Assembly (NCBI RefSeq): GCF_003726095.1
Contig: NZ_CP026031.1
Span: forward strand, 3,100,001 to 3,164,000
Reading direction: 5' to 3'
Source of the DNA: Niallia circulans
GTDB taxonomy: Bacteria > Bacillota > Bacilli > Bacillales > Cytobacillaceae
DNA: 64,000 bases
Shown here: positions 9,055 through 15,947 of the stretch, piece after piece
Position numbering within the stretch: the first letter of the stretch is position 1
How the letters are laid out: each line of letters begins with the position of its first letter
Notes under the pieces: model-generated
Told to the model about the DNA's origin: nothing
The model's input: only the letters and a program-made list of their open reading frames with translations
Databases searched by the model: none
Program-made: the position numbers and the translations under genes

Positions 9055-9753
9055 TTATCCTCTTTCCTTTTGGAGTAATGATTCTATCAAAGGCTGTGGA
9101 TTTTCGAGTAAATCTCCATGCCCAGTAGCTAAAAGACTAACATTTAGAGACATCACTTTCTTTGCACTTTCAATGGCTTTCTCTTTATTCCAGGTTGCCA
9201 TTGCTGGAAAAGGAAAGAAAGACCGAAATTGACCACTTATAGCAAAGCCTCCTCTTGTATGAAAAGCATCTCCTGTAATCAAACTAGTATCTCGTTTATC
9301 GAGAAAACCAAAGCTCCCTGGTGTATGTCCTGGTAAAGAAATACTTATTAGTGAACCAATTTGATCCCCCTCTTTTATTAGCACATCTGGATTTGTCTTG
9401 ATATTTTTAGGTAAACCGCCTTTTAAAACAAAGGGTTCCTCTTGCTTGTCAATAGTATGATCCCCGCCTAATATGCGAGCATCCCGTACAGATATATAGA
9501 CTTTCACATCTGGTAATCTTTCTTTTAGAGCATCTAATGATCCAATATGATCTCCATGAGCATGAGTAAGAATAATCTTCGTAATCGGTTTATTCAGTTT
9601 TTCAGCAAATGCGAGAATTTTTTTATAACTAAAAGGCAAAGCTGTATCAATTAATGTTAATTCTTCCCCTTCCTCGACGAGATAGCAGTTCACTGGAAAA
9701 ATTCTTGGCAAAAAAGTCAATTGATATAAATAATTATGGTGGATAATTCTCAA
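9055..9753 (-). CDS. MBL-fold metallo-hydrolase
   Basis: 232 residues with the full metallo-beta-lactamase-fold metal motif: THAHGDH (His64, His66, Asp68, His69), the GHTPGS loop, LITGDAF and a late ATGHGD. The family includes hydroxyacylglutathione hydrolases, quorum-quenching lactonases and related esterases, and the substrate cannot be fixed from sequence. The start is TTG at 9753, with AGGAGG spaced 8 nt. It is the first gene of a two-gene operon with the TetR regulator, behind the double operator at 9776-9816, so it is probably induced by a small molecule it degrades. Confidence 0.9.
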   Translation of the reverse strand: MRIIHHNYLYQLTFLPRIFPVNCYLVEEGEELTLIDTALPFSYKKILAFAEKLNKPITKIILTHAHGDHIGSLDALKERLPDVKVYISVRDARILGGDHTIDKQEEPFVLKGGLPKNIKTNPDVLIKEGDQIGSLISISLPGHTPGSFGFLDKRDTSLITGDAFHTRGGFAISGQFRSFFPFPAMATWNKEKAIESAKKVMSLNVSLLATGHGDLLENPQPLIESLLQKERG

Positions 9754-9775
9754 TAGTCAAACCTCCTGATTAGAA

Positions 9776-9816
9776 AACTAATGGTATTAGTTTTATTTTA
9801 ACTAATGCCATTAGTT
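9776..9816. promoter_or_regulatory. Tandem TetR operator palindromes
   Basis: AACTAATGGTATTAGTT (9776-9792) is a palindrome with one mismatch and AACTAATGCCATTAGTT (9800-9816) is a perfect one. Their centres are 24 bp apart, and they lie just upstream of the TTG start of the MBL gene. The size and placement are as expected for a cooperative pair of TetR sites. Confidence 0.8.
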
Positions 9817-9844
9817 TTAGCAAGTCATTGTTTTCAAACAAAAA

Positions 9845-9872
9845 AATACTCTTCATCATACGAGAGTATTCT
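9845..9872 (-). terminator. Intrinsic terminator
   Basis: AATACTCT (9845-9852) pairs with AGAGTATT (9863-9870). The A run before it gives a U tract on the minus strand. It would end a transcript of the small ORF at 9902-10000. Confidence 0.7.
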
Positions 9873-9901
9873 AAAAAAACAGCTTATGATTTGTTATCCT
9901 T

Positions 9902-10000
9902 TTAAATCTCTCTTTTTTTGCCGCAACGTACACACTTATTGGAGTAATAGCTAAATTTATGGCGTCTTTTAAAAAAACAGATAATGGAACCTAGTCTCAC
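9902..10000 (-). CDS. Small CxxC protein, 32 residues (candidate)
   Basis: GTG start preceded by GGAG spaced 9 nt, then a 32-codon frame ending in TAA. The peptide is basic, with Cys8 and a Cys23-x-x-Cys26 knuckle (YYSNKCVRCGKKREI). It has its own downstream terminator at 9845-9870. The KCxRCGKKR ending is typical of small treble-clef or zinc-ribbon peptides found in Bacilli, but I do not recognise this one. It is too short to be certain of coding. Confidence 0.45.
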   Translation of the reverse strand: MRLGSIICFFKRRHKFSYYSNKCVRCGKKREI

Positions 10001-10402
10001 TTTATCATCTCCATCCCCCAATAAATAACTCAAGTATTCAATTATCTTATTCTGTGATGTTACGACTTTGAAAGATTTAAGCCGCTTCTATATATTGTAT
10101 TCATTATATAACAACATATTAATAAGATAAAAGGTAACACTGTAAATTTACTGTATATTTTTAATATTTCAATAGTGATTTGTACAGCAACTCTTCTCTT
10201 TACTTATTTTATTTATATCATGCATAAAATATGTAAGATTTCATCTATTAAAAAAAACATTTTTCTAACAATCAATAGGATTTATTTTCAGCATCTTGTA
10301 TATAATAAATCATTGGTGAAAGCATAATATTTGAATTAAAAAGTGTCTGGTGGTAAGTTTTTTAGATAAACATATATTTTTTTTATGAAAGAAGGCAAGA
10401 AT
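10001..10402. other. Intergenic region upstream of the old-yellow-enzyme gene
   Basis: Very AT-rich with no ORF of note. A TATAAT hexamer at 10301-10306, about 97 bp before the start codon, is a possible -10 box, but no clear -35 partner is visible. Nothing else is supported. Confidence 0.4.
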
Positions 10403-11434
10403 ATGAAGGATCTATTTTCTCCTTTTTCTTATAAAGGATTAGAATTAAAAAACCGAGTGGTAATGCCTCCAATGTGTCAATATTCAGTGGAGAAGAAAGA
10501 TGGAATTGCAACGGATTGGCATTATGTTCATTATGTAAGCCGTGCGATTGGCGGTGCTGGATTAATCATTATTGAAATGACTGATGTAGAACCAGATGGC
10601 CGTATTACAGATAACGATTTAGGTTTATGGTCTGATGAGCAAATTGCACCATTGAAACGTATTGTCGATGCTTGTCATCAATATGGCGCAAAAGTGGGTA
10701 TACAAATTGCACATGCTGGTAGAAAAGCAGAAGATGCTCCACAACCAGTATCAGCTTCTGCTATTCCATTTGATGATAAATCAAAAACTCCAAGAGAATT
10801 AACAACAGAAGAAGTAAAAGAAATGGTAGAAAAATTCCGCCAAACAGCTGCCCGTGCAATAAAAGCTGGTTTTGATACTATCGAGATTCATGGTGCACAT
10901 GGATACTTAATTCATCAATTCCAATCTGCCTATACAAATAAACGTACAGATGAATATGGTCAAGATTTAACGAAGTTTGGTGTAGAAGTCATTAAAGCGG
11001 TGAAAGCAGAAATGCCGACTGACATGCCACTAATCATGCGAGTTTCTGGTAAAGAGTATGTAGAAGGCGGATACGATATTGAAGACAGTGTTGCTTTTTC
11101 TAAAAAATACGAAGAAGCTGGAGTAGACATTTTCCATGTCAGCGCAGGTGGAGAAGGCCCAATTGCAGCTGCTGGAAGACCTGGGACTCATGTTGCCTAC
11201 CAAGTTCCTCTAGCTCGTGCATTTAAACAAGAACTAAATGTGCCTGTTATTGCTGTTGGAAGACTAGATTCAGCAGAATTAGCAAACTCTGTTATTGGTA
11301 ATGAAGATGCAGACCTTGTTGCAGTAGGAAGAGGAATGCTTCGCAACCCATATTGGACAATCGAAGCAGCGACACAATTACGTAAAGAAACAGAAATGCC
11401 AAAACAATATGCTGTTGCCTTTCCAAAAAGATAA
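10403..11434 (+). CDS. Old-yellow-enzyme NAD(P)H:flavin oxidoreductase (YqjM/NamA type)
   Basis: 343 residues from ATG 10403, chosen because GAAGG lies 7 nt upstream and the family begins K-L/D-L-F-x-P. An ATG 18 nt earlier has no SD. This is an FMN-binding TIM barrel. Cys25 in MPPMCQYS is the redox-tuning Cys of the thermophilic-like OYE class. HAGRKAE and IHGAHGYLIHQF (His163, His166) are the FMN/substrate motifs, and GRGMLRNP closes the phosphate site. It reduces activated C=C bonds of enones, quinones or nitro compounds with NADPH, probably in electrophile stress. It is monocistronic with its own terminator. Confidence 0.93.
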   Translation: MKDLFSPFSYKGLELKNRVVMPPMCQYSVEKKDGIATDWHYVHYVSRAIGGAGLIIIEMTDVEPDGRITDNDLGLWSDEQIAPLKRIVDACHQYGAKVGIQIAHAGRKAEDAPQPVSASAIPFDDKSKTPRELTTEEVKEMVEKFRQTAARAIKAGFDTIEIHGAHGYLIHQFQSAYTNKRTDEYGQDLTKFGVEVIKAVKAEMPTDMPLIMRVSGKEYVEGGYDIEDSVAFSKKYEEAGVDIFHVSAGGEGPIAAAGRPGTHVAYQVPLARAFKQELNVPVIAVGRLDSAELANSVIGNEDADLVAVGRGMLRNPYWTIEAATQLRKETEMPKQYAVAFPKR

Positions 11435-11445
11435 AAATTCCCAAA

Positions 11446-11476
11446 GTGCCTGAGCGATGATCTCGGGTGCTTTTTT
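11446..11476 (+). terminator. Intrinsic terminator of the old-yellow-enzyme gene
   Basis: GTGCCTGAG (11446-11454) pairs with CTCGGGTGC (11462-11470) through Watson-Crick and G-U pairs, followed by TTTTTT. Confidence 0.8.
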
Positions 11477-11485
11477 GTGGGGAGT

Positions 11486-11560
11486 CGGAGGGAAGGTTCT
11501 TCTGTTTCCATTTAGACTTGCTATTAAATAAGGATTCTATAGAACCATCCCTCCGTTTTC
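11486..11560. repeat. Dispersed palindromic element, full copy
   Basis: CGGAGGGAAGGTTCT (11486-11500) is inverted at AGAACCATCCCTCCG (11541-11555), matching at 14 of 15 positions, with a 40-nt loop. It lies directly downstream of the small minus-strand gene. Confidence 0.75.
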
Positions 11561-11561
11561 T

Positions 11562-11789
11562 TTACATACCTGTTTTATACTTTTTTTCACTTGAAGATGT
11601 ATTTTTGGTGTCATGTTTTGCCTTTTCTTCTCTTTGTTCTTCTTTTAAATCTTCCATTGGAATGGGATCAACTGTCTGCTCTATCTCAAACTTATCAAAT
11701 AAACTTTCATTTTCTGTAGGATACTGTTCTGGATTATCCATATTCAGCTGCGTCTTATTCGAGGTAGATTTCCCTTTATTCTCAGCCAT
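11562..11789 (-). CDS. Small hydrophilic protein of unknown function
   Basis: 75 residues from the ATG at 11789, which has GGGAGG spaced 8 nt; the GTG three codons earlier overlaps that SD and is unlikely to be used. The product is highly charged with no hydrophobic segment (MAENKGKSTSNKT..., then KEEQREEKAKHDTKN) and looks disordered. It resembles the many small acid/base-rich Bacillus proteins of unknown role. It ends at a dispersed palindrome. No function is proposed. Confidence 0.6.
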   Translation of the reverse strand: MAENKGKSTSNKTQLNMDNPEQYPTENESLFDKFEIEQTVDPIPMEDLKEEQREEKAKHDTKNTSSSEKKYKTGM

Positions 11790-11917
11790 CAGCGTCACCT
11801 CCCTATTTATATTATTTATACCCGAGTTTCATAGAAAGTACTCCGAGGTTCTTCTGTTTCCCATGGTAATAATGGGGAACGCAACCTTCTCTCTGTCTGC
11901 CATTAATCTCCTATTTA

Positions 11918-11951
11918 TTTAAAATAATTATTAGTTTATAATTATTTTAAA
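11918..11951. promoter_or_regulatory. Perfect inverted repeat upstream of rpsN
   Basis: TTTAAAATAATTAT (11918-11931) is repeated in perfect inversion at 11938-11951 with a 6-nt spacer, and ends at the AAGGAGG of rpsN. It could be an operator or an RNA hairpin next to the ribosome binding site. It does not match the TCGTAAT-type Zur box. Confidence 0.6.
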
Positions 11952-11964
11952 AGGAGGCTGAATA

Positions 11965-12150
11965 ATGGCTAAACAAGCACTTATCAATAAACAAAAACGT
12001 ACTGCTAAATATAAAGTACAAGAATATACGCGATGCGAACAATGCGGAAGACCTCATTCTGTATACCGCAAATTTAAATTATGCCGGATTTGCTTAAGAG
12101 AATTAGCCTACAAAGGCCAAATTCCTGGACTAAAAAAAGCAAGCTGGTAA
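11965..12150 (+). CDS. rpsN: 30S ribosomal protein S14, zinc-binding (type Z)
   Basis: 61 residues, the full length of a type Z S14, with the zinc ribbon Cys24-x-x-Cys27 and Cys40-x-x-Cys43 ([19 protein letters not shown]). It binds 16S rRNA in the 30S head. It stands alone and not in the spc ribosomal operon. In many Bacilli the stand-alone second S14 is the Cys-free, Zur-controlled copy, but this one keeps all four Cys. Strong AAGGAGG lies 9 nt upstream, right behind the inverted repeat at 11918-11951. Whether another S14 exists elsewhere is unknown. Confidence 0.95.
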   Translation: MAKQALINKQKRTAKYKVQEYTRCEQCGRPHSVYRKFKLCRICLRELAYKGQIPGLKKASW

Positions 12151-12257
12151 TATAGAGGAGAATCATGGGGATAGTTTTCTAATTCCCTTTCGTGGTTCTC
12201 TTCAAAAAGAGAGACAGTAAAACGTTCTCGTCGCTTCTCCCAATGATATATATGCTC

Positions 12258-12869
12258 CTATTCTAAACTTAGGTACGTTTCAACATTATCTATTAAATCC
12301 GTATAATTCACATTAGTATAATCGGTCACATCCACTTCAAAAAGTCTCCCTAAATTGAATGTGTTATAACCTCTTGTTTTACATCTTTCTATGAACTCTT
12401 CATAAGTTAGTAAGTTATCTGCTTTTTCTCTATTAGTTAAATAATCTCCCTTCTTATAAGAATTAACTATATGACTTAAGTGTCTAGTTGGATCTAAGTC
12501 TCGTTTTTGCTGACGCATATATAATATATCCAAATCTGCGATTAACCTAATGGTAATTACTTTATAGTTATAATTTCCGCTTAATTTTTCTAGATAAGTT
12601 TTTTGTTTATTGCTAAAAGGATAATCTGAAATAATACCGTTATCTCTTTTCATTTGCTTTTCCATTATTTCATAGTATTTTTCCCATGCTATTCTTTCAA
12701 TTTGCTGCTTCTCTTTTATATTACGAAAGCCGTACCTATCGAAATAGTCCTCTTTTATATCGTCTGGTGAAATCCTGACTAAACCGCCAAGCTTCTTTTT
12801 AATAATATTACTTAGAAAGGTCTTCCCAGTTCCTGGATAACCCGCTAATAAAATTAAGACCCCATTCAT
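12258..12869 (-). CDS. P-loop kinase/ATPase of unknown substrate
   Basis: 203 residues with a Walker A loop GYPGTGKT (10-17) at the N-terminus and an AAA_33/zeta-toxin-like kinase layout: SPDDIKEDYF after strand 2, IISDYPFS as the Walker B-type strand, and a lid rich in Arg/Lys (YMRQQKRDLDPTRHL). Small-molecule phosphorylation is likely. It is the last gene of the PTS/aldolase operon, separated from the aldolase by a hairpin at 12900-12934 that may reduce its expression. In this setting it could phosphorylate an intermediate so that the aldolase can cleave a bisphosphate; that is inference. Confidence 0.75.
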   Translation of the reverse strand: MNGVLILLAGYPGTGKTFLSNIIKKKLGGLVRISPDDIKEDYFDRYGFRNIKEKQQIERIAWEKYYEIMEKQMKRDNGIISDYPFSNKQKTYLEKLSGNYNYKVITIRLIADLDILYMRQQKRDLDPTRHLSHIVNSYKKGDYLTNREKADNLLTYEEFIERCKTRGYNTFNLGRLFEVDVTDYTNVNYTDLIDNVETYLSLE

Positions 12870-12899
12870 TTCTAATCACCTCTTCCACTATTCATACAA

Positions 12900-12934
12900 G
12901 AAAAAAGAGTACTTTTTTAAATACTTGTACTCTC
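12900..12934 (-). terminator. Terminator or attenuator between aldolase and kinase genes
   Basis: AGAGTAC (12906-12912) pairs with GTACTCT (12927-12933). On the minus strand a run of T follows the stem. It lies in the 100-nt gap between the two genes, so the kinase is either a read-through product or has its own promoter. Confidence 0.65.
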
Positions 12935-12968
12935 TTCTCGCAATAAGGAGCAATATTTTGGGTAATTA

Positions 12969-13832
12969 TTAGACGTTATTTATAGCCCCTTCCTTATTCA
13001 TGAAAATTTCTATTTTATGTTTTACAATTTCCTTTACAGCTTCATTACATGGAATAATATTGTGTCGCAGGGATTTATTTTCTTTTGTTTCATCAAAATA
13101 TTTTTTTGCTGTTTTTGTCCAAGTCACCAGTAATTCTGTACCTACATTAAACTTCCGAATACCATTATTTATTAATTCGTGAATATCGTTTTCCTTTACA
13201 CCTGTTCCTCCATGAATAACTAAAGGTACATCTACTAATCTGTTGATTTCTTTCAATAGCGGTATATTTACATCTGTTTTTGATTTGTATTGTCCATGAT
13301 TGGTGCCAATGGCAATTGCCAATGCATCTACTCCTGTTGCTTTTACGAATTTCAAAGCATCCTGCGGATCTGTATAAATTTTGTCACTCTCCTCCACATG
13401 AATTCCTTCTTCAGTTCCCCCGATAGTTCCTAACTCTCCTTCTACAGATACACCATGCTGGTGAGCATATTCCACTACTACACTTGTCTTCATAATATTT
13501 TCCTTAAAGGGCAAGTGAGAACCATCAAACATAACAGATGTAAACCCTTTATCTATCGCTTCTTTAATGTCATTGAAATCACGTGCATGATCCAAATGGA
13601 GAACTACATCTACCATCTCCTTAGTAGCCATAGACTTACAAACCGCTACTATGTTTTCATGCCCGATATATTTAGCCGTATCTATACTTGTTTGGATAAT
13701 GATAGGTGCGCCCATTTCTTTTGCCGCCCGTATCATTTCTGGCAGCATCTCTAAATTATGTGCATTAAAGGCACCTACTGTATAATTTAGTGCCTCGGCT
13801 TTACGAGTAACTTCTTTTAATGTTGTATACAT
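12969..13832 (-). CDS. Class II ketose-bisphosphate aldolase (GatY/KbaY/FbaA family)
   Basis: 287 residues, normal family length. Metal and substrate motifs are present: HLDHA (Asp81, His82), GELGTIGGTEEG, GTNHGQY (His179) and VIHGGTG (His207), plus a phosphate-binding region (IRKFNVGTELL). The enzyme would cleave a ketose 1-phosphate or bisphosphate to dihydroxyacetone phosphate and an aldehyde. In this operon (ascorbate-type PTS, unknown kinase) the substrate is probably a PTS-imported ketose or polyol phosphate, not glycolytic fructose bisphosphate. ATG has GGGAGG upstream. Confidence 0.92.
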   Translation of the reverse strand: MYTTLKEVTRKAEALNYTVGAFNAHNLEMLPEMIRAAKEMGAPIIIQTSIDTAKYIGHENIVAVCKSMATKEMVDVVLHLDHARDFNDIKEAIDKGFTSVMFDGSHLPFKENIMKTSVVVEYAHQHGVSVEGELGTIGGTEEGIHVEESDKIYTDPQDALKFVKATGVDALAIAIGTNHGQYKSKTDVNIPLLKEINRLVDVPLVIHGGTGVKENDIHELINNGIRKFNVGTELLVTWTKTAKKYFDETKENKSLRHNIIPCNEAVKEIVKHKIEIFMNKEGAINNV

Positions 13833-13859
13833 ATTGTGATTTTCCTCCCTAAATAAGTA

Positions 13860-14255
13860 TCACTTAACACCACGGGTAACATCTTTTGAAATTTGCATCA
13901 GCAGATCTATTTTATTCAAAAAAGTCTGTAAATTATCGACATCATTACTTTTCGCTGCTTCTGCTCTTTTCTTGTTATATAGCTTTAATAATGTTTTAAA
14001 GCTTTCTCCAATTGTTTTTTTCAGCTGAAGACTTTTTTCTAGTGAAGCTATTGCATTCTCTTCATCACCAAGCTCGTAATAGGCTAAACCTATTTCTTCA
14101 AAGACCCTTGCCTGATTCTCAATATTCAACGACTGTACTTCTATTGATTTTCTCGATATAAAACCTAATAATTCTTCTTTCTGATCCTCCGTAAGCTTCT
14201 TTTTCGATATGGTATTCTCGTTTTTATTTATCTCTGATTTTCTTTTAAACCACAT
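13860..14255 (-). CDS. Small TPR-like helical protein in the PTS operon
   Basis: 131 residues from the ATG at 14255, with GGAGGG spaced 7 nt; an in-frame TTG 15 nt earlier is part of the SD. The protein starts MWFKRKSE, has a Lys/Glu-rich linker, then helices with one clear tetratricopeptide-like repeat (VFEEIGLAYYELGDEENAIA, SLEKSLQLKK). It is soluble, with no catalytic motif. It lies between the frameshifted IIC and the aldolase gene. A protein-protein contact or scaffold role is all that can be suggested. Confidence 0.7.
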   Translation of the reverse strand: MWFKRKSEINKNENTISKKKLTEDQKEELLGFISRKSIEVQSLNIENQARVFEEIGLAYYELGDEENAIASLEKSLQLKKTIGESFKTLLKLYNKKRAEAAKSNDVDNLQTFLNKIDLLMQISKDVTRGVK

Positions 14256-14286
14256 AAGCATTCCCTCCAAATCCAGTTAATTCCTC

Positions 14287-15575
14287 TTAGAAGGCCTTCA
14301 TTAATGGACCAATCAGCCATGCATATAATAAAGCAACTGTTACAGTATCTACATCTGTTGCTGTTGCATTGACAAATCCCATAGAGTTAAAAATGGTTAC
14401 TAATAGTGCCGGTAATAAGGTGATAAAAAATCCGTGGAATATCCCTCCTATAATGGCACCTCGTCTTCCACCTGTTAGATTTCCAAAAATTCCTGCTGTC
14501 CCCCTGCAAAGAAGGCGGTTAATATCCCTGGTAAAATCATCGCTAAACCAAAGACAGGAAGAACAAACATCGCAATGATTGATCCAATGACAGTCGTAAT
14601 AAAACCAACAATTACCGCATTAGGACTGTAAGGAAAAAGAACTGGACAATCAAGCGCAGGCTTTGCATTTGGAACAACACGCATAGCTATCCCTCTGAAC
14701 GCCGGGACAATCTCCCCTAATAACAAGCGCACTCCTGATAATAGTACATAAACTCCTACTACAAATTGGATGGATTGCAAGAATGCATACATGATATAAT
14801 TCGTGCTTCCAGAAAAAGTAGAAGCAAATTCCTCACCGGCAAAAATAGCTGTAATAATGAATAGAGGAACCATCACTGTCATTAAGGAAAGATACGTATC
14901 TTGCAAAAATTCTAATTGAGAAGGCAGCTTTATATCTTCCACTGATTTTTTCTTTTCGCCTTTTTCCCCGAATACTTTTGCTACCCCAGCTTCAAAAACA
15001 TAACCAATTGTACAAAAATGCCCTAATGCAATCTCATCCATACCCGTAATTTTTCGTACAAATGGCTGAGCAATTGCCGGCATAGCGACCGCAAAGATTC
15101 CTCCAATTAAACCGCCTACCAGTATTAATGCTAATCCGCGTAAGCCAGCAAAATATCCAAAAACAGTGGTCATAGTAGCCATCCATAATATCGCTTGACC
15201 TGTAAGGAATATATATTTCCATCTAGTGAATCGAGCTATTAGAATATTAAAAACAAATATAGCTAAAAAGGTAAGTGCAATATCGCGACCTAACCCCAAT
15301 TCATTCATAGCCTGACCATTAATAGCCTCTATGGAGGGAATAATCCCTTGCATATGAAAGCCTTCTGTAAAAATCTCTCCGAAATACAGTAAACTTCCTA
15401 CAATAATACTGGAGCCAGCTGATAAAACCATAAATCCTAACAATGTCTTTAAAGAGCCCGATATAATTTGTCCAGTCGATTTTTTTTGTAAAATAAGTCC
15501 AAGCATCGCAATTAAAGCGACCGTAATAGATGCTTGCGTTAAGATATTTTGGATGATAAAGTTTATGACGCTCAT
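14287..15575 (-). pseudogene. PTS ascorbate-type (UlaA-like) IIC permease, frameshifted
   Basis: The 0 frame starts at ATG 15575 and runs 366 codons to a TAA at 14475-14477, ending abnormally (FAGGQQEFLEI). Adding one base in the G5 run at 14500-14504 restores the family sequence FAGGTAGIFGNLTGGRRGAI and a further 60 residues (LLYAWLIGPLMKAF) to a stop at 14287, giving about 429 residues as expected for UlaA-like IIC. The N-terminal part is intact and carries the multi-span permease core. The loss sits in a homopolymer, so it is either a real single-base deletion, a phase-variable tract or a sequencing error. With IIB it would import and phosphorylate a sugar acid or polyol. Confidence 0.88.
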
Positions 15576-15600
15576 TTTTATCCCTCTCTCTACCTATTTA

Positions 15601-15909
15601 TTAAGATAGCACACCTTTTTCTCGTAAAATCGGTGTTAGTTTTTCTTCAATTTCTTGTTTTGAAACAATATTTTTCAAATAGATGATGTGAGTTTTGGCA
15701 GGATCAATAGTGAACTTTTCGAATTGAGTCTGGAAGTTTTGTGCCGTAATAATAATGTCTGGTTTTGCTGCCGCGCTTGAGGAAATGTCACTGTGATCTA
15801 ATTTTGCATTTACTTTTAGTTTATTTAACACATCCTCCGCTGCCATCTGACACGCAAAGCTGCTTCCTAACCCAGCACCACAGACAAATAAAATATTTAA
15901 CTTTTTCAA
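15601..15909 (-). CDS. PTS IIB component, ascorbate/lactose-like type
   Basis: 102 residues with the phosphocysteine loop FVCGAGLGSS (Cys10) at the N-terminus, as in UlaB/SgaB. The start is TTG at 15909, with AAAGGAGA spaced 7 nt. It takes phosphate from an EIIA and passes it to sugar bound by the IIC encoded next. No free IIA gene is in the operon; the only IIA-like domain is at the C-terminus of the upstream regulator. Confidence 0.92.
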   Translation of the reverse strand: MKKLNILFVCGAGLGSSFACQMAAEDVLNKLKVNAKLDHSDISSSAAAKPDIIITAQNFQTQFEKFTIDPAKTHIIYLKNIVSKQEIEEKLTPILREKGVLS

Positions 15910-15947
15910 TTAGCATTCTCCTTTAACTTTTTAATAGTTTGATAGCA

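Noticed and set aside
11467..11922. 151-codon plus-strand ORF
   Set aside because: It is antisense to the small hydrophilic gene and crosses a palindrome; no ribosome binding site.
11918..11951. Zur box before rpsN
   Set aside because: The repeat lacks the TCGTAAT-type core; it is AT-only, so I report it as an unassigned inverted repeat.
14500..14510. Programmed -1 frameshift in the IIC gene
   Set aside because: The heptamer A-GGG-GGA does not allow proper re-pairing in the P site and I know of no family precedent; a homopolymer deletion explains it better.
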